In this document: positions 55,468 through 64,000 of the stretch, one piece after another
How the letters are laid out: each line of letters begins with the position of its first letter
Numbering within the stretch: the stretch's first letter is position 1
Source of the DNA: Jaminaea rosea
Taxonomy: Eukaryota; Basidiomycota; Exobasidiomycetes; Microstromatales
Length of the DNA stretch: 64,000 bases
Direction of reading: 5' to 3'
Assembly: GCF_003144245.1 (NCBI RefSeq)
Contig: NW_020289981.1
Location: 406,831 to 470,830, forward strand
Notes under the pieces: model-generated
Told to the model about the DNA's origin: nothing
The model's input: the letters and a program-made list of their open reading frames with translations, nothing else
The model's database searches: none
Program-made: the position numbers and the translations under genes

Positions 55468-58194
55468 ATGGCGTCAAGACCGCCTTCGCCATCCCAGGCG
55501 GGGCCAACGAAGCAGCGTCACCATCCTTTGCTGCAACGTCCTCTATACGCCTTCCACCTTCCGCCAACGATCCTCGAACACATCAAGCTCAGATCAATAG
55601 ACGTAGAGCCAGCGGCAATAGCACCAGCAGCACGCAATACTACCCAGGCGACAACAACCTCCATCTCTGCATCTGCGCCCTCCTCCACCGGCCTCACCTG
55701 CACCCTCTGCGCTTCACACCCAACCTTCGCCTCTCCAGCACACCAACGCGCCCACTTCCGCAGCGACTGGCATCGATACAACCTACAGCTCACGCTGAAG
55801 GCACCCAAGGGTACTGCACCGCCAGTAGTCGATGAGAAGCAATGGGAGGCATTCGTCGAGGACCTGCCGAGTGATGATGAGAGTGGTGCGAATACGCCTG
55901 CCACAAGCGATGAAGAGGGAGCCGGAGGGACGCCCCAAAAGGCGGCTGATCTCGTGTCACAAGTGATGCGCAAGCTCAACATCGGGACTAATGGCAGGTC
56001 GGACGGGGCAAATGGAGCAGCAGACGAGGACAGCGACCTCGAAGACGAAGAGTTCGATGCTGATGGCAGGCCGCGTCGCAGCGTGACCGCTAAGTCGGCC
56101 CTGCTGTGGTTCACTACCCCAGCGCCAGACTCAAACACTCCAGCTCTGCTCGAGCAAACCCAGCTCGGCATGTACCGCACCCTCTTCCCCGACCCGGCCT
56201 CCAAGTCTGTCGAGCATCTCCAGTCACAAGCGGCCGCAGACCCAGCAGGATGGCATCTCGCTGCGCTCAAGGGCATGCAGAGCGAGCCTCTTAGGCGGCC
56301 AGCGGCACATAAGGGTAGCAAGGGGGGATGGAGAGGAAAGAGACTCAAGGGAATGGACGAAGCTGCAGGTCTGCTCGGAATCAGTTTCTTGGAGGGCGAA
56401 GGATTCATTCCTGGCCTGGTCACGCGGGTCGGGCAGGAGGCGAGCAAGCATGCTGATCTCGAGGAGGACGAGGAAGAGTCGGATGGGGAGATTAGCTCTT
56501 CTTCGGACGAGGAGGAGGAAGTGCAGTCAGACCTTGCATCTACGGCCTCCTCAGTGCCCCGCGGCATCGACCCTCCCCTTCGCACTTGGACCATCATCCT
56601 CTTCGGCGGAGGCCACTTCTCTGCAGCGGTCGTAGCACTCAATCCCTACCTTCCACCTAGGGCAGCCACAAAGAACAGGCCGCTGCCGGCTCCGGGCAGC
56701 GATGAGGAGATCTTGAACGAGGATCGCTGCATAGTCGTGTTGGCGCACAAGGCCTTCCATCGCTACACGACGCGAAGGAAGCAGGGTGGGGCGCAGTCTA
56801 CGCAAGACGCGACAGGCCGATTCGCCAAGTCTGCGGGTGCGCAGCTGCGTAGAGCGGGGGAGGCTGCCCTCGCGGAGGAAACAAGAGCGCTTTTGGGGAT
56901 GAGAGGTTGGCGCAAGCTTGTGGGGGAGAGCGAGCGAATCTACGTCCGGGCCAACGCTCGAGCAGCAAGGGGCATCCTGTGGAGTTGGCCTGGCGCCTCA
57001 GGAGCAGACATGGCTCATACAGCCTCGCCGCTCGAAGGACCGCGCTCAGATGGGAGACTCTGCACCATTCCCTTTTCCACTCGTAGCAGCAAGGCCACAG
57101 TAGGAGAATGCTTGCGCGTCTTCGCTGAGCTGTCCCGCGTCAAGATCGCGCGACGTACTGAGGCAGAGCTACAAGAGGAGGACGAGACCTATCGCCGTTC
57201 GCTCGCAAGTAATGATGCAAGCGCCAGAGAGGAGCTGAAGAAGCGCCGTGCTCGAGAAAGGGAGGAGAGGGAGAAGGGGATGAAAGCCGCGAGAGAGGAG
57301 GCGAGACGGAAGCGAGAGATGAGGGGCAGTATGAGTGGAGAGGAGAAGAAGAAGAGAGAAAGGGTCGAGAGGCTGGTGGATATGGTGAGGCGCGGAAGGA
57401 TCCAACCATTGGCCAACCTGTGGGAAAAGCACGGTGCTGAACTGCTTGAGGGCGGCGTTCAGGCAGATATCAACGCCCCTCTCCCGGCGTGGTGGAGGGC
57501 CAGCGAGTTGACGCCCAGCAAGGACGGCGTCGCTTCGCAGAAAGCGCAACTGGTTCCGTCGACTCTCCTTCAGCTGGCGGCAGAAGCAGGCCAAGCAGAT
57601 GTGATTCAGTGGCTCCTGGTAGAGAAGAGGGCTGACCCGACGATTGGCATTCCACCACCCCCGGCAGAGCAAGCTGCAGTGCCAGACAGCGCTGAGGCAC
57701 CCCAATACTGGTCACACCGTACAGCCTACGACCTTCTTCCTTCCTCCTCTCGGCCAGCGCGCAACGTCTTCCGCCGCCTGTTCGCACAACAGCCAGATTG
57801 GTACGATTGGGCTGGCACCGGCGTGGGTGGGGCGCGAGTGGAAAGCGCATTGACGGAGGAGATGGAGGGCAATCAAAACAGAAGGAGACAGAATATGAGG
57901 GAGAAGGCTCGCGCGAGACAGGAGGCCGCAGAGGCCAAGAAAGAGAAGAATGCCGCTGCTGCTCCTTCTCCTCAACCGGAGCCTGTGATTCCAGCACCAG
58001 CGCCCGTCGCGTCGTCCACGACGAAGAATAGGCTCGGTGGTCCCGGTCCTGCAGGCGGTAGCACTGCGCCGAGAGCTCTGCAGCAGCATGTGGATAAGAT
58101 GGAGGGTGTCAGCCCGGAGATGAGGATGAGAATCGAAAGGGAGAAGAGGGCTCGGGCGGCTGAGGAGAGGATGAAGAGGTTGCAGGGCCAGTAG
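55468..58194 (+). CDS. VMS1: Vms1/ANKZF1 peptidyl-tRNA endonuclease of ribosome quality control
   Basis: Intronless, 908 residues. A C2H2 finger near residue 75-110 has CTLCASHPTF with HQRAHFRSDWH. The VLRF1 release-factor-like domain (about 370-565) begins WTIILFGGGHFSAAVVAL. It contains KQGGAQSTQD, where the Gln corresponds to the catalytic Gln of Vms1, and SAGAQLRRAGEAALAEETRA, the conserved helix. Ankyrin-type repeats (LLQLAAEAGQADVIQWLLVE) follow, then a coiled coil and a basic C-terminal helix where the Cdc48-binding VIM motif normally lies (MRIEREKRARAAEERMKR). Vms1 cleaves the nascent-chain tRNA on stalled 60S subunits and delivers Cdc48. All these parts are present. The start at 55468 follows the conserved N-terminal region; an open frame upstream begins at 55306. 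Confidence 0.9.
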   Translation: MASRPPSPSQAGPTKQRHHPLLQRPLYAFHLPPTILEHIKLRSIDVEPAAIAPAARNTTQATTTSISASAPSSTGLTCTLCASHPTFASPAHQRAHFRSDWHRYNLQLTLKAPKGTAPPVVDEKQWEAFVEDLPSDDESGANTPATSDEEGAGGTPQKAADLVSQVMRKLNIGTNGRSDGANGAADEDSDLEDEEFDADGRPRRSVTAKSALLWFTTPAPDSNTPALLEQTQLGMYRTLFPDPASKSVEHLQSQAAADPAGWHLAALKGMQSEPLRRPAAHKGSKGGWRGKRLKGMDEAAGLLGISFLEGEGFIPGLVTRVGQEASKHADLEEDEEESDGEISSSSDEEEEVQSDLASTASSVPRGIDPPLRTWTIILFGGGHFSAAVVALNPYLPPRAATKNRPLPAPGSDEEILNEDRCIVVLAHKAFHRYTTRRKQGGAQSTQDATGRFAKSAGAQLRRAGEAALAEETRALLGMRGWRKLVGESERIYVRANARAARGILWSWPGASGADMAHTASPLEGPRSDGRLCTIPFSTRSSKATVGECLRVFAELSRVKIARRTEAELQEEDETYRRSLASNDASAREELKKRRAREREEREKGMKAAREEARRKREMRGSMSGEEKKKRERVERLVDMVRRGRIQPLANLWEKHGAELLEGGVQADINAPLPAWWRASELTPSKDGVASQKAQLVPSTLLQLAAEAGQADVIQWLLVEKRADPTIGIPPPPAEQAAVPDSAEAPQYWSHRTAYDLLPSSSRPARNVFRRLFAQQPDWYDWAGTGVGGARVESALTEEMEGNQNRRRQNMREKARARQEAAEAKKEKNAAAAPSPQPEPVIPAPAPVASSTTKNRLGGPGPAGGSTAPRALQQHVDKMEGVSPEMRMRIEREKRARAAEERMKRLQGQ

Positions 58195-58233
58195 ACGGCT
58201 GTGGGCTTTTGATAATAGAATGGAGCGACGGCT

Positions 58234-58391
58234 CTACATCGCAATCTCCTTCGACTCTTCGAACGCTCGCGCATCTGCTTTCTGCCTCCTGAGGCTCCTC
58301 TCAATGATCGTCCATCCGGGGTTCGCGGCGCTGATGAGCCAACCAGACTGGGCCAACCGTTCCAAGGACCGTGGCCTCCGCTTTGCGACGA
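58234..58391 (-). other. Possible last exon of an unrecognised minus-strand gene
   Basis: Read on -, the DNA encodes about 52 residues ending in a stop (58234-58236). They include LERLAQSGWLISAANPGWTI and ADARAFEESKEIAM, with about three quarters G or C at third positions, as in real genes here. A TGAAG acceptor at its 5' end could join a donor GTGAGT at about 58480, giving an intron of about 90 nt. Further upstream exons are unclear. I do not recognise the protein. It could be a chance open frame in GC-rich DNA. Confidence 0.3.
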
Positions 58392-58721
58392 CTCTTCAGG
58401 GGGAGCCGTCGTCCACTCCATTGCTCATCTGGTGAGGCAGGCGGATAAGTGCCTGGTCGCACCGGGCCGCACTCAACTCACTGCTTTGAGTACGCGACGT
58501 CCGTCTTCCCAGACGAGCGCAGTAATCGGGCTGTTGCCGTATTGACGAAGAGCGGCTAGCACCCAATTTGCGGTGCTGTAGTGTTGCCGTCGGTCCGGGA
58601 TTCCAGCGTGTTGGGCATGCGAGCCTGTATGTATTGTCAGGCTGACTGGCAAAGGACAGCGCAAGGAATAGCCCTAATCTGTGTTGCTCAGAGACGAGGC
58701 TGGTGACGAGCAAGCGGTCAA

Positions 58722-59639
58722 GTGATGGCTGGAACTGTCCAGATCTCCTCACGTTCGAGCTTGAGCAACAGCTCACTCACGACACGCTTCCAACACCACG
58801 ATTGCGCTTCCCCGTCTCAGCTGACTTACCGTGGCATGGGCTGTCACATCTCCCATAAGGCCCACCCTCACGTATGTCGGTCCCGAGGCTGCCTCTCATC
58901 CGAGTCCAACACTTCGTTCAGTCACCACTCGCGAGGCCTCGAGTTCCTCACACTCTCTGTAATCACACATGCTGCAGGGTCCACAGTGTCCCCTCCCTCA
59001 AAGTCGTACGAGCCTGCCCTTCCGCCTGCAAGTTGCAGCGGAATACCACGTACCAGGTACGTGCTAATGGCATGTGGCTCACAGGTCAACGCTGATAGCT
59101 ATCACATCACGTCGCCAGATTTCTTGCCTTTGTTCTCCATGCCGGTCCCAATTGCCCGCACCTTCGCGAGGCCTGTGAGCAAGCAAGCAAGCAAGTACGT
59201 GCCGATTATCAACGGAGAAGACGGTTGGCCATGCGAGTCTCTCCTGCTCGGATACGGCACACGAGGGGGGGCGATGCCGCGTGCAGGAAGATGCGTGGAC
59301 TCCTTCCCGCTGCTTCTCATTCAAATCGGCTGTCACGCTCGCGAAGCACACTCGTTTGGTCCTCATTCGGGCTTTTTTCTCTGTTGGGCTTCCTTGGGTC
59401 GTGAGAATGAGCCCCTGCTTCTCAGGTTCTGGGGTGCCAGACTGGACTCCCTGAGCATGGAGCGCGGGCCTTTGATGACCGCGTATGACATCCCGTGCGA
59501 CGTCCTTGCGACGTCGGCCTCCGGCGAAGGCTCATGCGGTGTCAGTGGCAACCATTGTCGATTCTCTTCGAATGCTAGCTCTGTCCCGTACTTTGTCTTC
59601 CGGAGACACGCGGGTCTCACGACATTTGGCCGGGACTAG
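58722..59639 (+). other. Orphan open reading frame, 305 codons
   Basis: A single uninterrupted frame of 305 codons, Cys- and Ser-rich, with no signal peptide, membrane segment or known motif. Chance ORFs of this length should be uncommon at about 58% GC, so it deserves mention. The Met start is preceded by no obvious leader, and a minus-strand coding-like segment lies nearby. A real, lineage-specific gene or a chance frame are both possible. Confidence 0.25.
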
Positions 59640-59764
59640 ACTTGGGCTGGCTCGAGCGTGACGCAAAAGGGTTGGAGTTGCAGTTGTCTCACAGTAGCGC
59701 TCATTCATGGTCACCGTGGCCGAGCCGGGATCCAGACTAGCGGAACACCACTTTCATGCAATGA

Positions 59765-60622
59765 GTGTATCTGGGCTTGTGCGACCCACATCTCCCTTTG
59801 TCCTCCCTTCATCGTTGCGCCGCTCGGACGACGCGAAGATCCGGTCGCGCAGCCAGCCCAGTTGACGACCGCGGGCATCATTTGTCGGTCTTTCACTCCT
59901 GCTGTGTTCTGTCAGGGTGTCAGCCTCCTCTACTTTTGGTCTTTTGGCCAGCAGCGGGCTGTGGGCGTGCATCTCCAGACCAATTTGACCCGCTCGCGTC
60001 GCGTACACGTCGATTCACTCTGGCTCCCTCGCTCACTGGCCCGCTTCGCCGGCTCGTCCCTTTGTACCTGTCACATCCGCCGCACCGCACAGCCTGCGCT
60101 TGCACTCAGCTTCGGTCCTGTTCGGGTGACGATGAGATGTGCGATCCTCTCTTTGGTGTCACATTGGCGGCATTGGCGTATGTCGGTCGTGGCGTCGTCC
60201 ACCTAGAGAAGCCGCACGGACGCCCATTGCAAGAAGAAGCAAAAGCCAAGGATGAGGCCAGGGCAGCGGCGGAGCGAGGAGCGAAGAGCGAGAAGCAGCT
60301 GCTACTACGGGCGGCAATGGGCGTCCACATTGGTCAATGTAGTGGAAGCGGGAGACGGACAAAGAGATGCAATCGCTTGGCCGCTGTCGTCTTCACATCG
60401 AAGACCGTAGGCGGACGGGCGCACTGCTCGGCGTTATCAAGAGAATGCTTGCCCGAGACACATTCAGTGATTTCAACGAGTTTCCAGTGTCACACAGAGA
60501 CGACGTCACCCGCCATAGCATCGCCCTCCGCAGGGTCAGTCCACCATTCATTAGCCGCAATCGTCTGCTGTAGCATCAACTTGTCTTTCTCCTCTCCTAT
60601 CATCGAACCGCCCCTGCCTTGA
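59765..60622 (+). other. Orphan open reading frame, 285 codons
   Basis: A second long frame in the same gap, in another phase. The middle holds a charged, helix-prone part (EEAKAKDEARAAAERGAKSE) with Cys/Pro/Ser-rich flanks. There is no family match and no clear splice link to the preceding ORF. Coding status is uncertain. Confidence 0.2.
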
Positions 60623-60801
60623 CTCTTGGCGGGCACCACCTCCTCTTCCTATCAGTCCTGACGACGACGACCAGCGACGAGACGACTGCTACGAACGACT
60701 GCGACGAACGGTCACGACAGTGCGCTATAGAGGCTCCTTCACCTCATCTTGAGCTCTGACGACTTACGACAAACGGCGACGAGAACGAGACGACCTTGCA
60801 T

Positions 60802-60882
60802 CCTCGCACCTCGCACCTCGCACCTCGCACCTCGCACCTCGCACCTCGCACCTCGCACCTCGCACCTCGCACCTCGCACCTC
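60802..60882. repeat. Minisatellite: eleven copies of a 7-bp unit CCTCGCA
   Basis: Eleven perfect CCTCGCA units run from 60802 to 60878, with a partial CCTC unit to 60882. It lies in the cyclin gene's far upstream region. Because 7 is not a multiple of three, the array stays open in all three frames, producing repeated ArgThrSerHis-type translations on + and a complementary one on -; those ORFs are artefacts of the repeat. Confidence 0.97.
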
Positions 60883-62216
60883 ACTCTGCTCAACAACCTC
60901 AAAGCCATTGTCATTCCCCCTCGCATCGCTCGTGCGACTCAAATTTTCTTTCCCACCTCATCCTCCAGATTGTCCTCTTGAGGCAGGCGAATCAAGCCAG
61001 CACTCAGAAAACCTTCTTGTGCGTCTGGCCGCCAGAACCGCAGGAACACCTCGTCGTGTGAGACGGCATTCTTTGATTCGCTGGAACGACGGTTGTCCGA
61101 GACCTGACGTGTGAGTGCCAAGGTGACAAGCAAGCTGTGACGATGTGGAACGAGGGAAGCGCTAGACTGGGTGGTCCCCCTGCGCCCTCTCATGCGCCAT
61201 ACTGGGTGGTCATGGTGATGGTGGTGATGACGACGATGATCTGCGCGCTCTCCTTGCCGCTCGCTGTCAACGCTTTTTGCTATGCTGCGCTGCCAATATT
61301 TCCCGATCGAGGGTCCCCCACACAGTCGATCTGGCTATGGGGCGGAGCGGCGTCGTGGTAGCGAGGCAGCTTTGACGCCAGCATGTGACAGTCGATAGCA
61401 AGCAGCAGCAGACGTCAAGAAGAAGGGGTCCATCATGTCTCGATGTCGACGTCGATGCCGATCCAGTGGCGTGGCACGCTCGCAAGGGGGTCCCAAGTTG
61501 CAAGGGAGGAGGCGGCGAGTGTTGGTCTCAGGTCGCTGCCCTGTCCGTGCTCGGCGTGTCATCCCTTGCAGCCAGCCAGTCGCGGCGCGCAGCTCGACGA
61601 CGACGACGTTGGAGCGCGACGGCAGAGGCGGTAAAGTCGGGCAGACGGCCAACCTTTTTGCGCTATTCTCTTCGACACTGACGCCTCGCTCTCCTCCTTC
61701 CTCTGCCCGGCAACAAAACACTAATCTCACCACACTTCATCGCTCATCGCCACGCCAAAACTCCTTGCTTCGACATCTTGACGCCTGACTGGATTCCTCT
61801 CTCGGTATGGCCCGCCTGGCTACTCCGCTGCTACGCCATGCTACTACCCCTGGCTTCTTGACAATCGACATCGACTGGCGTGCGTGCGTGCGTGTGCCGC
61901 TATGACGTCCATGCCCCGCAACAATGCGTCGATGGCTGGCCCGGCCTCGCTCGCCTTGCTCCCTCCTGCCCCTAATGCCCCTCGACGCCTCTCATTCCTG
62001 CCATCTCCCTCTCGCGCCCTACTGATGGGACTCTGTCACTTTTGTGATCCATCGCACCGGGTCGGGGACTTTTGACAGGCGGGCACTTTGGCCCTTCCTC
62101 ATCCCTTGGACCCCGTTGGCGTGGCGTGGCGTCCGAGCCAGTCATCGCTCCCTGCATCAGCCATCAGCCTACGCCCACAGCGACGGGCGGCGAGCGACGA
62201 CAGCGACGACAACAAC

Positions 62217-62346
62217 AGGCTCAGGCTCAGGCTCACGCTCCACGCTTAGCAGCAGCCCCGCTCCCTAGCAGCTTGGCTCGAGCTCGAGCTCGACCTCGAC
62301 CTCTTGCCCCGCCGCTGCTGCTGCTGCTGCTGCTGCCGCCGCCGCC
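62217..62346. repeat. Cluster of simple repeats in the cyclin leader/promoter
   Basis: Four short runs follow each other within 130 bp: GGCTCA hexamers (62217-62234), GAGCTC-type units (62276-62290), CGACCT units (62290-62302), and (GCT)7(GCC)4 at 62314-62346. They lie about 500-620 bp upstream of the cyclin start, in the promoter or 5' UTR. Confidence 0.8.
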
Positions 62347-62838
62347 CCCTCCTACATCCTCTGTTGATCGCCGGCGGTCGAGCGAGCAAAGGAGCGAGAG
62401 CGAGCTAGCTACCTGGCTTTGAGGCGTCGCAGGTCGCTCGGGCCATACCTCGCAGCAGCCATCGACGCCGCCTTCGCTCGACAGGCAGTCACAATCAAAC
62501 GGTAAGGAGTCGCGCCCGCATCGCACAGACCCCCGCCGAATCCTCTTCGGAGTAGGCGATGGTCTTTGCTTATTAGTCGTGTGAGACTAAGACTGACACC
62601 CGCTACTATCCTCCGTACCACCACCCAACTTTTCTTCCCTACCTCTTCCCCATCTTGGCCTAATCGTTGCACCTTTCACCACCATACGCTCTTTGCATCC
62701 TACGCACGCGGCTCACACTCATTCATTCTCGGCCCATCTCAACGCTACGACGCAACCCAACGCAACGCCTGCCCTACCGATTACTATCCGCCTGCTACCT
62801 CATCTGCACTCGCACTCTGCAACTCGCCGCACGCAATC

Positions 62839-64000
62839 ATGTCCACCTCCATCAGAGCTACCGACTACGACGGTGCCACCGCTTCCAACTCGACTGGCAT
62901 GCCAGCATCGGCTTCGGCCTGCTCGCTCTCAGCGCACCGCCTCCCTGTCCCCTACCACCGCCGATCAGACTCGGCCAACTCATCAACCAGTAGCAACAGC
63001 AGCAACAGCACCGCCGTCGCAGGACTGAGCGCGCGCACCAACAGTCTCAAGCGTCTGGGCAGCGCCTCGCCCTCAAAGCAGCATGCCGCCGTCCTCTTGG
63101 CAGCCAAGCGCGCCTCGATGCGCGGTACGCCATCAAAGGCAGCTCCGAGCTCCTTCGGCTCTTCTTCCTCCTCGTCTGGCTCTTCGTCAGCGCTCCCTGT
63201 GCCCATCATCGTCGCTCCTGCACCGACGCCGACTCCCAAGCCGAGTGCGTCTCGCTCGATCTTGATGGAGGACGACTACCAAGAGGAAGTCGTCGCCCAC
63301 ATGCACAGCCTCGAGGCAAAGACGCTTCCCAACCTTGAGCTCATGAACGCTCAGCCTGAGCTGCGATGGTTCATGAGGCCCTACCTGGTTGTGAGTGCAC
63401 AGCCGCCGTGGCACCCACATCAATGCAGTCGCTCACACCTCTTTACCCTGTACTCAGGACTTCCTCCTTGAGATCCACCAGACCTTCCGTCTTCGGCCTG
63501 AGACTCTCTACCTCACAATGAACATTGTCGACCGCTACGTCTCCAAGCGCATCGTCTTCAAGCGCCACTACCAGCTCGTCGGCAGCGCAGCCCTCCTCAT
63601 TGCGACCAAGTACGAAGACGCCAAGGACCGAGTCCCCACCGTGGCCGACCTGAGCTCGATGTGCTGCCAAGCCTACGACGAGTCCGCCTTCCTCCAGATG
63701 GAGGGGCACATCCTCCAGACGCTTGGCTGGCAGCTCGGTCACCCTACCGCTGAGGCATGGATGAGGATGCTCTGCCGCGAGGAGGACGGACGCACCCAGA
63801 GCGTCGCGCGCTTCCTCATGGAGCTTACCCTCTACCACCGCGACTTCATCGGCGTAGCACCCTCAGTCATCGCGGCCGGCGCGCTCATGCTCTCTCGTTT
63901 CGTCTGCCAAAGCAACGTCACGCCCCTGGGCATGCAGACGCAGCAGCAGCAGGCTGGTGCACGGGAGATGACTACGTCGACTTGGATGGGTGCAGATGTC
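62839..64000 (+). CDS. CLN1: G1 cyclin, Cln1-like (3' end beyond the window)
   Basis: Exons 62839-63390 and 63458 to the window edge; 365 codons are visible and the frame is open at the end. A Ser/Ala-rich N-terminus of about 130 residues precedes the cyclin box. The box starts at MEDDYQEEVVAHMHSLEAKT and has QPELRWFMRPYLV, across the intron DFLLEIHQTFRLRPETLYLT, VDRYVSKRIVFKRHYQLVGS, ALLIATKYEDAKDRVPTVAD and EGHILQTLGWQLGHPTAEAW. These match fungal G1 cyclins of the Cln1 type, which activate the cyclin-dependent kinase (Cdc28/Cdk1) at Start and affect morphogenesis. B-type cyclins have a different MRxIL start of the box, so I call Cln1. A GCA/CAG run near the edge codes Gln. The C-terminus, where PEST signals usually lie, is not visible. 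Confidence 0.9.

Larger units (their letters stand above)
58195..62838. other. Gene-poor interval (4.6 kb) between Vms1 and the G1 cyclin
   Basis: No recognised family is found here. The interval holds two unusually long orphan ORFs on + (58722-59639 and 59765-60622), a coding-like segment on - at 58234-58391, a 7-bp tandem repeat at 60802-60882 and triplet and hexamer runs at 62217-62346. Its right part must be promoter and leader of the cyclin gene. The listed sub-features are described separately. Confidence 0.5.

Noticed and set aside
55518-56642. 374-codon open frame on the minus strand
   Set aside because: Antisense shadow of the Vms1 coding region, Ser-rich and without motifs.
58473-58664. 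Minus-strand frame with ANWVLAALRQYGNSPITALV
   Set aside because: Reads like protein and ends at a GTGAGT donor, but its phase does not join the coding-like segment at 58234-58391. Only one of the two frames can be right, so I did not call it.
60739-60981. Several short ORFs with tandem amino-acid repeats on both strands
   Set aside because: They are translations of the 7-bp minisatellite, which is open in all three frames.
1-64000. Transposons, LTR elements, virus-derived genes, CRISPR arrays, rRNA or snRNA genes
   Set aside because: Looked for reverse transcriptase, transposase and integrase motifs, long terminal repeats and conserved RNA boxes; none were seen.

Overview
The window is nuclear DNA of a basidiomycete fungus. 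The gene set (Cln-type G1 cyclin, Fox2, Vms1, Zpr1, SPX-type phosphate carrier), the mostly short GT..AG introns of about 63-95 nt, the GC-rich third codon positions and the tight head-to-head and tail-to-tail packing all fit. A smut-lineage fungus (Ustilaginomycotina) is my inference and was not tested. I saw no rRNA, tRNA, CRISPR array, transposon or virus-derived element.

Layout. 1-3.2 kb: no convincing gene. 3.2-4.2 kb (+): secreted precursor made of nine short peptides separated by Lys-Arg, the most unusual locus here. 5.1-6.7 (-): RWD/RBR ubiquitin ligase; 7.0-8.9 (+): ZPR1; 9.2-10.2 (+): MPDU1-like PQ-loop protein; 10.5-13.9 (-): Kha1-type K+/H+ antiporter; 14.8-16.3 (+): conserved nuclear-looking protein of unknown function; 16.4-18.4 (-): NUFIP1/Rsa1-like CCCH protein; 18.7-19.6 (+): INO80F-like subunit; 19.8-22.1 (-): MFS transporter; 22.5-23.7 (+): 3-hydroxyisobutyrate dehydrogenase; 24.0-27.3 (-): PPR protein; 28.2-29.2 (+): four-TM membrane protein; 29.6-32.7 (-): SPX phosphate transporter; 33.2-35.5 (-): GT4 glycosyltransferase; 36.5-37.3 (-): ribosomal protein uL6 (L9); 38.4-40.3 (-): phosphoacetylglucosamine mutase; 40.5-42.7 (+): RBM39-like splicing factor; 44.9-50.4 (+): Sec7/PH ARF-GEF; 51.0-53.9 (+): Fox2 multifunctional beta-oxidation enzyme; 54.3-55.1 (-): acidic protein with a possible SAP30-like motif; 55.5-58.2 (+): Vms1/ANKZF1; 58.2-62.8: gene-poor stretch with orphan ORFs and a 7-bp tandem repeat; 62.8-64.0 (+): Cln1-type G1 cyclin, cut by the window end.

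The genes are mostly housekeeping and do not form one pathway. Several belong to shared processes: chromatin (INO80F-like, perhaps the SAP30-like protein), RNA processing (RBM39, NUFIP1), protein quality control (RBR ligase, Vms1), glycan precursors (AGM1, MPDU1, perhaps the GT4 enzyme) and peroxisomal or mitochondrial metabolism (Fox2, HIBADH, PPR). The peptide precursor stands apart. It has a signal peptide, nine Kex2-type units in two related families that all end in Trp, and repeats that differ silently at DNA level. It is the best candidate for an undescribed system.
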